From an uncultured Clostridia bacterium (lineage in GTDB: Bacteria; Bacillota; Clostridia; Christensenellales; Borkfalkiaceae), in contig CALVHH010000021.1 in the NCBI GenBank assembly GCA_944327465.1, forward strand, positions 1 through 49,955: DNA of 49,955 nucleotides. The letters run 5' to 3'. Below are positions 1-7,629 of this stretch, one piece after another. Under the pieces are notes generated by a model. The model did no database searches and was not told the DNA's origin. It saw nothing but the letters and a program-made list of their open reading frames with translations. Each line of letters begins with the position of its first letter. Position 1 is the stretch's first letter. Made by a program: the position numbers and the translations under genes.

Positions 1-75
1 TGGCAGGGGAAACACGATTCGAACATGCAACCGACGGTTTTGGAGACCGCGACTCTACCGTTGAGCTATTCCCCT
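1..75 (-). tRNA. tRNA-Trp (anticodon CCA)
   Basis: Read on the minus strand, a complete cloverleaf with an encoded CCA tail: the 7-bp acceptor stem AGGGGAA/TTCCCCT closes, the discriminator base is G, and the anticodon loop contains CCA, which reads UGG. The T-loop TTCGAAT is canonical. The CCA end lies exactly at base 1 of the window. It is divergent from proC, and a good minus-strand promoter lies about 17 bases upstream. Confidence 0.95.
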
Positions 76-91
76 AAAAGTTAGCTTAATT

Positions 92-120
92 AGTATATAA
101 TAAACACAGTTTTAAGTCAA
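92..120 (-). promoter_or_regulatory. Sigma-A-type promoter for tRNA-Trp
   Basis: Minus strand: -35 TTGACT (120-115), 17-base spacer, -10 TATACT (97-92). The predicted start, near base 85, is about ten bases ahead of the tRNA 5' end, as expected for a tRNA precursor. Confidence 0.7.
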
Positions 121-140
121 CTGTTTTTGGAGATATATTT

Positions 141-956
141 ATGAAAAAAAGATATAAGCTGGGTATTATCGGCTGCGGCTTTATGGCTCATGCGATATTG
201 AGGGGGGTGGTGCTGTCCGATTATCTCAGTGCCAGAAAAATAATCGTCAGCGATCGCGACGAGTTAAAACTTAAGGACGTAAACGAAGAGCTCGGCGTTG
301 ACATTACTGCGGATAACCGTAAGGTCGCTTCGGAGAGCGAGTATGTGCTTTTTGCAATAAAGCCGCAGAATTTTGAAGAAGTTGCCGCGCAAATATCCGA
401 TATCAGGATAGAAAAAGTTATCTCCATAATGGCGGGGCTCAAACGCAGTTATATAAAAAATGCGCTGGGCGTGGGGCTGATAAAGGTTGCCCGCTGCATG
501 CCCAATCTTCCCTGTTCGGTAGGCAGCGGAGCAATGGGGATCGATATGTCGGATTATAATAAGAATGTGGACGACACGCAGTTTATAACAATGCTGTTCG
601 GCTGTCTCGGAAGCGTGGTAAGTCTTTCCGAAGACAAGCTCGATGCCGTCACCGCCATAAGCGGCAGCGGTCCTGCATATGTGTTTATGTTCATAGACGC
701 GCTGACGGATGCCGGCGTTAAGCACGGGCTTACAAGGGACGAGGCGGCGACACTGGCTGCGCAGACGGTTTTTGGTGCGGCGGAGATGGTTCAGCATAGC
801 GAAGAACCGATAGAAAAATTGATAGAGAGTGTGTGCAGCAAGGGCGGAACTACCATCGAAGCTGTAAAGTCGCTCGAAGAAAACAATTTCCGCGGAATAA
901 TCGGCGAAGCCGTGGATGCGTGTGTGGCGCGTTCGAAAGAGTTGGCGAAGAGATGA
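141..956 (+). CDS. proC: Pyrroline-5-carboxylate reductase
   Basis: Last step of proline synthesis: NAD(P)H-dependent reduction of 1-pyrroline-5-carboxylate in the cytoplasm. The 271 residues match the usual family length. The N-terminus has the Rossmann dinucleotide motif GIIGCGFMA (residues 9-17). The C-terminal dimerisation/active-site region carries SGSGPAYVF and the SKGGTTIEA signature. A GGAGA ribosome site lies about 8 bases before the ATG. It overlaps the downstream RNase H gene by four bases (ATGA), so the two are probably cotranscribed. No other proline genes are nearby. Confidence 0.93.
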   Translation: MKKRYKLGIIGCGFMAHAILRGVVLSDYLSARKIIVSDRDELKLKDVNEELGVDITADNRKVASESEYVLFAIKPQNFEEVAAQISDIRIEKVISIMAGLKRSYIKNALGVGLIKVARCMPNLPCSVGSGAMGIDMSDYNKNVDDTQFITMLFGCLGSVVSLSEDKLDAVTAISGSGPAYVFMFIDALTDAGVKHGLTRDEAATLAAQTVFGAAEMVQHSEEPIEKLIESVCSKGGTTIEAVKSLEENNFRGIIGEAVDACVARSKELAKR

Positions 957-1393
957 AGAGGGTTACTTTATATACCGACGGCGCCTGTTCGGGCAATCCC
1001 GGCATCGGTGGGTATGGCTGTCTTCTGATGTATAACGGGCACGAAAAGAGGCTTTCGGGCGCCTTTGCAGATACCACAAACAACCGCATGGAGATATATG
1101 CCGTCATTTGCGGCTTGGAGTGCCTTAAAGAGCCGTGTGAGGTGGATGTATACAGCGATTCGGCTTATACCGTCAATGCTTTCAACAACGGCTGGATATA
1201 CTCGTGGGAAAAATCCGGATGGAAGAAAGCTGACAATAAGCCCGTGTTGAACGATGATTTGTGGAAGGAGCTGCTGGCTCTGACGCGTATACATAAGATA
1301 AATTTTATCAAAGTTAAGGGGCACGCCGACAACGAATACAACAATCTCTGCGATAAGCTTGCCACCGACGCCGTCAAAAATTTCACGCATTAA
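953..1393 (+). CDS. rnhA: Ribonuclease HI
   Basis: Degrades the RNA strand of RNA-DNA hybrids. The 146-residue protein, counted from the ATG inside the ATGA overlap with proC, has all catalytic carboxylates: D9 (TDGACSGNPG), E47 (NRMEI), D69 (YSDSAY) and D134, plus H124 in VKGHADNEYN. A longer reading frame runs 40 codons upstream but lies inside proC, and family alignment favours the start at 953. It is a bacterial type 1 RNase H without an added hybrid-binding domain. Confidence 0.93.
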   Translation: MKRVTLYTDGACSGNPGIGGYGCLLMYNGHEKRLSGAFADTTNNRMEIYAVICGLECLKEPCEVDVYSDSAYTVNAFNNGWIYSWEKSGWKKADNKPVLNDDLWKELLALTRIHKINFIKVKGHADNEYNNLCDKLATDAVKNFTH

Positions 1394-1431
1394 TTATAAA
1401 GGCGACACATAAAAGATATAATATAAAGTAA

Positions 1432-2394
1432 ATGAAATATGATAAAAAGGCAGTTTTTGCTGTTCTGAAAGACGTTTCGAATATTCTCCTGACAATAGCG
1501 ATCGGCGCGGTAGCGCTGATGTTTGTGTTGTTGGGGCTGCGCGACGTTAAAATTAATAAATATCTTGCCGTTCTTGTAAATTATTACGAAGTGTTCGTGT
1601 GGGTCGCGGCGGCGATAGCGTTCATAGTTCTCGCGCTGTATGTAGTATTCTACCTGATGAAAAAACAATCGCTGTACAGACTGTTTTTTTTAGGGGTCGT
1701 ATGCGCGGCGATTTTTGCAGTAATATTCTATATCCTCTGTCATACGGGAGGAATACGCTTTGTTACGGACCAACAGGCGCTGCAGCAGTACATCGACGGC
1801 TTCGGTGCCTGGGCTGTGATAATTTATATATTGTTTTCCTATCTGCAGGTGGTCATTCTCCCCGTGCCGGGGTCTGTCACTGTGGCGGCGGGCGTCATGT
1901 TGTTCGGTTGGCTGGAATGTGCGGTATATAGCTTTATCGGCATCGTTCTGGGCTCAATTACAGCTTTTGCCATAGGCAGATTGATAGGCTATAAGGCAGT
2001 TTGCTGGATAGTCGGCAAAGAGGACTTGGATAAGTGGCTGGATAAGATAAAGGGCAAGGACTATCTCATTCTGTCGCTGATGTTTCTGCTGCCTATGTTT
2101 CCCGACGATGTCCTGTGTTTTGTCGCGGGGCTTTCATCGATGACGTGGCCGTATTTCTTGATAATGATAGCAATAACAAGGCTGATATCATGCTTTACCG
2201 TTGCGCCGTCGATAAACCTCATACCGTTCAACGAATGGTGGGGTATAATCACCTGGGTTGTCATTCTGGCGATAGTTGTATTGGCGTTTTATCTTGTATG
2301 CAAGTATTCGGACAGGATAGATAGTTTTATAAAAAATAAATTGAAGCTCGGCAGCAAGAAAAATAGAGACAGTAAAAATATTGATAAAAAATGA
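1432..2394 (+). CDS. TVP38/TMEM64 (VTT/DedA-like) membrane protein
   Basis: A polytopic membrane protein of 320 residues. Hydrophobic segments lie near residues 18-38, 52-76, 82-105, 125-160, 165-185, 210-250 and 265-290, and the C-terminus is basic (KKNRDSKN). The central region, with its VILPVPGSVT and FLLPMFPDDVLCFVAG motifs, is typical of the VTT domain. Members of this superfamily are implicated in lipid scrambling and envelope homeostasis; the substrate here is unknown. A TATAAT at 1417-1422 lies only nine bases before the ATG and no Shine-Dalgarno is seen, but the -35 is poor. A 17-bp inverted repeat follows the stop codon. Confidence 0.8.
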   Translation: MKYDKKAVFAVLKDVSNILLTIAIGAVALMFVLLGLRDVKINKYLAVLVNYYEVFVWVAAAIAFIVLALYVVFYLMKKQSLYRLFFLGVVCAAIFAVIFYILCHTGGIRFVTDQQALQQYIDGFGAWAVIIYILFSYLQVVILPVPGSVTVAAGVMLFGWLECAVYSFIGIVLGSITAFAIGRLIGYKAVCWIVGKEDLDKWLDKIKGKDYLILSLMFLLPMFPDDVLCFVAGLSSMTWPYFLIMIAITRLISCFTVAPSINLIPFNEWWGIITWVVILAIVVLAFYLVCKYSDRIDSFIKNKLKLGSKKNRDSKNIDKK

Positions 2395-2397
2395 TAT

Positions 2398-2434
2398 GTT
2401 GCCCGCGGCAAACAATATGTTTGCCGCGGGCAAC
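2398..2434. repeat. Perfect 17-bp GC-rich inverted repeat
   Basis: Arms 2398-2414 and 2418-2434 are perfect complements around a 3-base loop. It lies between the TVP38 stop (2394) and the flavoprotein start (2460). On the plus strand no T-run follows; on the minus strand a T-rich stretch begins about six bases beyond the stem. It could be a weak or processed terminator or an mRNA-stabilising hairpin. Confidence 0.85.
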
Positions 2435-2459
2435 TACGGGCATTGACTGTGTGGAAAAT

Positions 2460-3683
2460 ATGGAAGTTGCAATAATCGGCGGCGGCGCCGCGGGGCTCAT
2501 GGCGGCGTATGCTGCGGCAAAAAACGGTAACCGCGTGACCGTCTATGAAAAAAACGGCAAGTGCGGCAAAAAGATTTACATAACGGGAAAGGGCAGATGT
2601 AATTTTACGAATGCCGTTTCACCTGAAGAGTTTTTGGAACACGTCGTAAACAATCGCAAATTTTTGATGAGGGCGATCTATGCGTTCACGCCCGAAAGCT
2701 GTATAAGGTTTTTTGAAGACGGCGGCGTTCCCGTAAAGGTGGAGCGCGGCAACCGCGCATTCCCTGCATCGGACAAGGCGAGCGATATCACAAGGTGCCT
2801 TGAAAAGTATTGCAAAGAAGAACATGTTGGCATATGTCTGGATGAAGAAGTGCTGGATTTTTGTATTTTGAATGGTACTGTGTCTGACATAATAACTACA
2901 AAAGGCAGGAAAAGTGTCGACAGAATAATCGTTAGCACGGGCGGCATAACATATCCGTCGACGGGGTCGACGGGAGACGGCTACAAATTTGCGCTTAAGG
3001 CGGGACATTCTATAGTTGCTCCTGTGCCGGCGCTCTGCGGACTTAACCTTGCAGGCAGCTTTTTTAAAAAATTGCAGGGACTTACGCTGAAAAATGTTGC
3101 GCTCGGCGCTACGTATGACGGCAAAACTATATACAGTCAGATGGGGGAATTGCTGTTCACGCACTTCGGTGTTTCGGGACCTTTGGTGCTTTCGCTCTCG
3201 TCGGTCATAAACAGGCTCGATTTGAAAAGACTCAAAGTGCGGCTCGACCTGAAACCTGCCCTTGACGAGCAGACGCTCGACAGGCGGCTGCTGCGTGATT
3301 TTGAAGAGAATGCAAATAAGAGCATTTTCAATTGTTTAAGAAATTTGCTGCCGCTCTCGCTCATCGATGTCGTGCTGGGCAGAGCAGGTCTGCCTGCAGA
3401 TAAGAAAGTTAACATTATTACGCGCTCCGAACGCCTTGCGCTATTGACAACGATTAAAAATTTTGATATGATTGTTGTGTCTTTGCGGGGAGCCGAAGAA
3501 GCTATAATCACATCCGGCGGCGTCAACGTGAAAGAGATAAACCCTGCGACAATGGAGAGCAAACTTGTAAAAGGGCTCTATTTTTGCGGAGAAGTTCTCG
3601 ATGTGGACGCGTTTACCGGCGGATTCAATTTGCAGATAGCTTTTTCCACCGGCTATGCCGCAGGCAAGTCTATAAAGGATTGA
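2460..3683 (+). CDS. BaiN/YhiN (HI0933) family NAD(P)/FAD-dependent oxidoreductase
   Basis: A flavoprotein of about 407 residues with an N-terminal FAD-binding Rossmann motif (IIGGGAAGLMAA), the family signature KKIYITGKGRCNFTN, and the C-terminal FAD motif YFCGEVLDVDAFTGGFNLQ. In-frame ATGs exist at 2391 and 2460. I chose 2460 because the dinucleotide motif begins a few residues later and the upstream 23 codons run through the inverted repeat. Some family members act on bile-acid intermediates, but most are uncharacterised and no substrate is assigned. It begins a tight string with aroH::cmk, plsC and ispH::rpsA. Confidence 0.85.
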   Translation: MEVAIIGGGAAGLMAAYAAAKNGNRVTVYEKNGKCGKKIYITGKGRCNFTNAVSPEEFLEHVVNNRKFLMRAIYAFTPESCIRFFEDGGVPVKVERGNRAFPASDKASDITRCLEKYCKEEHVGICLDEEVLDFCILNGTVSDIITTKGRKSVDRIIVSTGGITYPSTGSTGDGYKFALKAGHSIVAPVPALCGLNLAGSFFKKLQGLTLKNVALGATYDGKTIYSQMGELLFTHFGVSGPLVLSLSSVINRLDLKRLKVRLDLKPALDEQTLDRRLLRDFEENANKSIFNCLRNLLPLSLIDVVLGRAGLPADKKVNIITRSERLALLTTIKNFDMIVVSLRGAEEAIITSGGVNVKEINPATMESKLVKGLYFCGEVLDVDAFTGGFNLQIAFSTGYAAGKSIKD

Positions 3684-3690
3684 ACAGCTT

Positions 3691-4698
3691 ATGAAAGCAA
3701 TTAGAGGAGCAACGACGCTCAGCTGCGATACCGCCGAAGAGGTACGCACGGCTACGCGTGAATTGCTGCAATCGATAGCTAAGATAAACGGACTCAAAAA
3801 TGACGAGATAGTCTGTATGATGTTTTCTTCTACCGCAGACATAAAGTCATTGTATCCGGCGAAAGCTGCCAGGGAGGCAGGATTTTGCGATTGTGCGCTC
3901 TATTCGTCGCTCGAACCCGATATTTCAGGTTCGCTTGCCATGTGTATAAGGGTCATGGTGCTCGCCGATATCGACCGCAAAGTAAAGTATGTGTATCTGC
4001 GCGGCGCAAAGTCGCTTCGCAAAGACCTCAGCGATGTGATAAATATCGCCCTGGACGGCCCTGCCGGCAGCGGCAAGAGTACCGTGTCCAAGCTTGTGGC
4101 AAAAAAACTCGATATACTAAGTCTTGATACCGGCGCCATGTATCGCGCCGTTGCGCTGAAATGTATAAATGAAGGCGTAGATTATTCCGAAAAGAGCCAG
4201 GTCGACAGGGTAGTCGAAAACATAGACCTCAGGGTTGAATACGGCAATGGCGGACAGCTTACGCTGCTCGACGGAAAGGATGTGTCCGGCGACATAAGAA
4301 CTTCGCAGGTTTCCATGCTGGCTTCGTATGTCTCCGCCTATCCGTCGGTCAGGGCAAAGATGGTCAGCCTTCAGCGCGAGATAGCTTCGCGCGTTTCGTG
4401 CATTCTCGACGGTCGAGATATTGGCACAAACGTACTGCCAGATTGTTTGTATAAGTTCTTCCTTACGGCATCGCCCGAAGTGCGAGCAGAAAGGAGATTT
4501 AAAGAGGACAAGCTCAAGGGATCGACGCAGACGTACGAAGATATTTTGCTTGAGATAAACGAGCGTGACGCTCAGGACAGGAACCGCGCCGTTGCGCCAT
4601 TGAAGTGTGCTGACGACGCCGTGGTTATCGATACATCCGAGATGACTGCCGAAGAAGTAGCCAATACAATTTGTGAAAGAATACAGGAAAAGATATGA
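3691..4698 (+). CDS. cmk: AroH-type chorismate mutase fused to cytidylate kinase
   Basis: One 335-residue frame encodes two enzymes. Residues 1-115 match monofunctional AroH chorismate mutase, which converts chorismate to prephenate: IRGATT with R5, YPAKAAREA, E75, CIRVM with R87, Y102 and R110. The cysteine that pairs with the active-site glutamate in Bacillus AroH is Ser72 here. Residues 118-335 are a full CMP/dCMP kinase with Walker A GPAGSGKS (123-130), DTGAMYRAV, DGRDIGT and RDAQDRNRA. There is no stop codon and no ribosome site at the junction; an in-frame GTG at 4036 is the only plausible internal start. Cmk-plsC-ispH-rpsA order is common in Clostridia. The fused mutase is the unusual part. 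Confidence 0.88.
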   Translation: MKAIRGATTLSCDTAEEVRTATRELLQSIAKINGLKNDEIVCMMFSSTADIKSLYPAKAAREAGFCDCALYSSLEPDISGSLAMCIRVMVLADIDRKVKYVYLRGAKSLRKDLSDVINIALDGPAGSGKSTVSKLVAKKLDILSLDTGAMYRAVALKCINEGVDYSEKSQVDRVVENIDLRVEYGNGGQLTLLDGKDVSGDIRTSQVSMLASYVSAYPSVRAKMVSLQREIASRVSCILDGRDIGTNVLPDCLYKFFLTASPEVRAERRFKEDKLKGSTQTYEDILLEINERDAQDRNRAVAPLKCADDAVVIDTSEMTAEEVANTICERIQEKI

Positions 4699-5387
4699 TG
4701 GACAATGAAGAAAGAGTGCGCATGGCAAAATTGCGCAGAACTTTCGATAAATTAAGAAAATGGGAAAAGGTGATATTTCATCCTCTGTTTCCCTACAAAA
4801 AGCACGGCAATCTTACCAGACATAACGAAGGTTCGCTTATAATAATCGGCAATCATTACAGTATCTGGGATGTCATACCCGCAGCTATGGCGACCGACAG
4901 AGCTATACATTTTATGGCAAAGAGCCAGCTTGCCGAAATAAAGTTTGGAAAGTGGGAGATAGGTCGCGCCGCGTTGGACTGGCTGCAGTGCATAGTGGTA
5001 AAGCGTGACGGCAGCGATGTGCAGGCCGTCAAGACGGCTTTAAGATATTTAAAGAACGGAGAAGTTGTCAATATATTTCCCGAAGGTACGCGGAATCACA
5101 GTTACGACGAGTTTTTGCCCTTTAAGAGCGGCGCAGCCGCACTGGCTATAAAGACGAGAACGCCAATAGTGCCTGTTGTAGAGGTGGAGAGACTCAAATT
5201 TTTGCACAAAGTCGACGTCATTTATGGCGACCCCATCTATTTGACGAAGTACTATGGCAAACGTATGACTGCTGATGAGCTCGAAAAAGTCGACGAATGG
5301 CTGCGCTCGGTGATGATGAATATGCGCCGGGCGTTTATCGACAGGCATCATCCCAAAATAAAACCGTTGAAGCCCAAGAAAAAATAA
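4695..5387 (+). CDS. plsC: 1-acyl-sn-glycerol-3-phosphate acyltransferase
   Basis: Makes phosphatidic acid by acylating lysophosphatidate at the membrane. The 230-residue protein has the acyltransferase HX4D motif (H54...D59 in NHYSIWD) and the FPEGTRN motif (128-134) that binds the glycerol phosphate. The ATG at 4695 overlaps the cmk stop by four bases; a second ATG follows immediately. It lies two bases upstream of ispH::rpsA, so translation is probably coupled across this operon. Confidence 0.9.
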   Translation: MMDNEERVRMAKLRRTFDKLRKWEKVIFHPLFPYKKHGNLTRHNEGSLIIIGNHYSIWDVIPAAMATDRAIHFMAKSQLAEIKFGKWEIGRAALDWLQCIVVKRDGSDVQAVKTALRYLKNGEVVNIFPEGTRNHSYDEFLPFKSGAAALAIKTRTPIVPVVEVERLKFLHKVDVIYGDPIYLTKYYGKRMTADELEKVDEWLRSVMMNMRRAFIDRHHPKIKPLKPKKK

Positions 5388-5389
5388 CG

Positions 5390-7483
5390 ATGAAGGTAGT
5401 AATAGCAAAAAACAGCGGATTTTGCAGAGGCGTGCAGAAAGCTGTCGACATGGCGATGAGCGTTTCGCCCGAAAATACCTATGTTTTGGGAGAGATAATC
5501 CACAATTCACACGTCGTCGAGGCGATAAAGTCGCGAGGCATAACGACGGTAGACGATTTAAGCGAAGTGCCCGACGGCGCTACGGTCATTTTCCGTTCGC
5601 ACGGCGTGCCCGCGGCTTATTATGACAGATGCGCAGACCGCAATATAAAAGTTATTGACTGCACTTGCAGTTTCGTCAGGAACACCCAGCGGATAGTAAA
5701 GGATGAATATGCTTCGGGCAAGTCGATAGTGATTGTGGGCGAGGCGGCGCATCCCGAAGTCATAGGATTGCAGGGTTGGTGCAACAACAGCGCACTCGTA
5801 GTCAACGATCCTTCTGCCGATTTTGGCGATATTATTGACAAAGATGTCTGTGTAGTTGCTCAAACTACCTTTTCTATAGAAAAATTTGAAAAAATAATAG
5901 AAAATATTAAAAATCTGTGTGAAAAAACAGTTGCTGTTTTCAAAACAATTTGTTATACTACTTATGATCGTCAGTTTGAAGCAGCCAGGCTTTCGTCTGA
6001 GTGCGAAGCCATGCTGGTCATAGGCGGTCTAAACAGCAGCAATACAAATAAGCTCTACGAAATATGCTTATCGCATTGCAATAACGTGTTCAGACTTTCA
6101 GGTCCCGAGGACCTGGATTTCGATAAAATTAAAAAATTTAAAAGTGTAGGTATTGTATCGGGGGCATCTACCCCGATGGCGCAAAACCGGGAGGTTCTCT
6201 TAAAGATGGAAGAAAAAAGCACAGAAGTAAACGCAGCAAGCTCCATGGCGGATGTTGTTGCAAAGATTGACAGCGAATCGAAGTTCAAGAGAGGTCAGAT
6301 AGTTACTGCCACCATATCCGAAGCTACGGACGACGGTCTGCAGATTCTTTTGCCTTTCTCAAAGAAGGAAATTCCTTTGAGTAAGGATGAACTTGACTGT
6401 GAAGAATATAATGCGGCAGACTATGCAGGCAAGGTCGGTGAACCTATCGATTTGTTGGTCGTTGAGCTTAAGCCCTCTTTAAAGCTCTCGCAGAAGATGA
6501 TAAAAGTTCTCGCCGAGGAAGAATCCAAGATTGCCGAAATAGAATCCGGCAAGGAATTCCAGGTTGAATGCACCGGTTATAACAAGGGCGGTCTTACCGC
6601 AGCCATAGGCAGTTATTCCGTATTCGTACCCGCAAAGGAAATTCGTCCCAGCTTTGTAAAAGACCTTACAAAGTATGTTGGCAAGACGCTTCGTCTCCGC
6701 GCCCTCGAGGTCAAAAAGGATGCGAGAAAGAAGGAGATAATCGCTTCGCAGCGCGTCATCCTTCAGGAAGAAAAGGATGCAAGGGAAGCCGCAAAGGCCG
6801 CAAAGGAAGCCGAGTTCTTTGCAAACATCGCCGTCGGCGACGTTGTAGAGGGCAAAGTTGAAAGAGTTACTTCCTTCGGCGCCTTTGTCTCCGTCAACGG
6901 TTTCGACTGTCTGGCTCACATTTCCGACCTGTCGTGGACGGGTGCCAAGGCTGTGACCGACGTTCTTGAGATAGGCAAGACATATCAGTTCAAGGTACTT
7001 AAAGTTGACCAGGAAAGCAAGAAAGTATCGATAGGCTATAAGCAGCTTCAGCCTCAGCCTTGGGATATTGTTGCAGATAAGTATGCCGTAGGCGAAGTTA
7101 TCCACGGTAAAGTAGTTCGTATAGTTCCATTCGGAGCTTTCATTGAAGTTGAAAAGGGCGTTGACGGTCTTGTTCACGTCTCCCAAATCAGCTATGAAAG
7201 GATCGAAACTCCTGCCGCAGTGCTCAACGTCGGCGACGAAGTGGATGCAAAGATAATTTCCCTTGACCCCGTAGCCAAGAAAATGAATCTTTCCATCAAG
7301 GCAACTCTCCCCGAACCCGAAAGAAAGCCCAGAGCGGAGAAAGTCAGCGAAGAGGGTGCTCCCAGAAGGAGTCGCGCTCCCAGAAAGTCTGAAGACGAAT
7401 ACTCCGACTGGAGCGAAGGTTCTATCTCTATCGGTACTTCGCTTGGCGATTTGCTTGCCGATGCCCAGAAGAACAACAAATAA
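5390..7483 (+). CDS. ispH: IspH (HMBPP reductase) fused to ribosomal protein S1
   Basis: A bifunctional protein of about 697 residues. Residues 1-285 are 4-hydroxy-3-methylbut-2-enyl diphosphate reductase, the last MEP-pathway step. Its 4Fe-4S cysteines are C12 (GFCRG), C93 (DCTCSF) and C188 (KTICYTT). After a linker near 285-300, the C-terminal half holds about four S1/OB-fold RNA-binding repeats beginning near residues 302, 388, 496 and 580. The last two have the classic VEGKV..SFGAFV and IHGKV..PFGAFIEV patterns. This fusion is known from Clostridia. The start was chosen at 5390 because IspH proteins begin just before the first cysteine; upstream codons overlap plsC. The tail is charged and low in complexity. 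Confidence 0.92.
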   Translation: MKVVIAKNSGFCRGVQKAVDMAMSVSPENTYVLGEIIHNSHVVEAIKSRGITTVDDLSEVPDGATVIFRSHGVPAAYYDRCADRNIKVIDCTCSFVRNTQRIVKDEYASGKSIVIVGEAAHPEVIGLQGWCNNSALVVNDPSADFGDIIDKDVCVVAQTTFSIEKFEKIIENIKNLCEKTVAVFKTICYTTYDRQFEAARLSSECEAMLVIGGLNSSNTNKLYEICLSHCNNVFRLSGPEDLDFDKIKKFKSVGIVSGASTPMAQNREVLLKMEEKSTEVNAASSMADVVAKIDSESKFKRGQIVTATISEATDDGLQILLPFSKKEIPLSKDELDCEEYNAADYAGKVGEPIDLLVVELKPSLKLSQKMIKVLAEEESKIAEIESGKEFQVECTGYNKGGLTAAIGSYSVFVPAKEIRPSFVKDLTKYVGKTLRLRALEVKKDARKKEIIASQRVILQEEKDAREAAKAAKEAEFFANIAVGDVVEGKVERVTSFGAFVSVNGFDCLAHISDLSWTGAKAVTDVLEIGKTYQFKVLKVDQESKKVSIGYKQLQPQPWDIVADKYAVGEVIHGKVVRIVPFGAFIEVEKGVDGLVHVSQISYERIETPAAVLNVGDEVDAKIISLDPVAKKMNLSIKATLPEPERKPRAEKVSEEGAPRRSRAPRKSEDEYSDWSEGSISIGTSLGDLLADAQKNNK

Positions 7484-7519
7484 TTCAGCCCACAGTAATA
7501 GTCATATATGCATGAAAAA

Positions 7520-7552
7520 CTCTCCGCATAATTGCGGGGAGCTTTTTCTTTT
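7520..7552 (+). terminator. Intrinsic terminator after ispH::rpsA
   Basis: 9-bp stem (7520-7528 with 7533-7541, one G-U pair), TAAT loop, then CTTTTTCTTTT. It ends the cmk-plsC-ispH::rpsA transcription unit. Confidence 0.85.
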
Positions 7553-7629
7553 CGCATGCGTTTCAGGCGTTTAACTGTCTTTGTAAAAGGTTATATATAT
7601 TAATGTGATATAACACATGGAGGCTTATT

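Noticed and set aside
264-797. Long minus-strand reading frame opposite proC
   Set aside because: Shadow of a well-supported gene: no ribosome site, no domain, composition dictated by the plus-strand codons.
6479-7186. 235-codon minus-strand frame opposite the S1 repeats
   Set aside because: It is the antisense of repeated, conserved S1 coding sequence; no promoter, ribosome site or recognisable domain.
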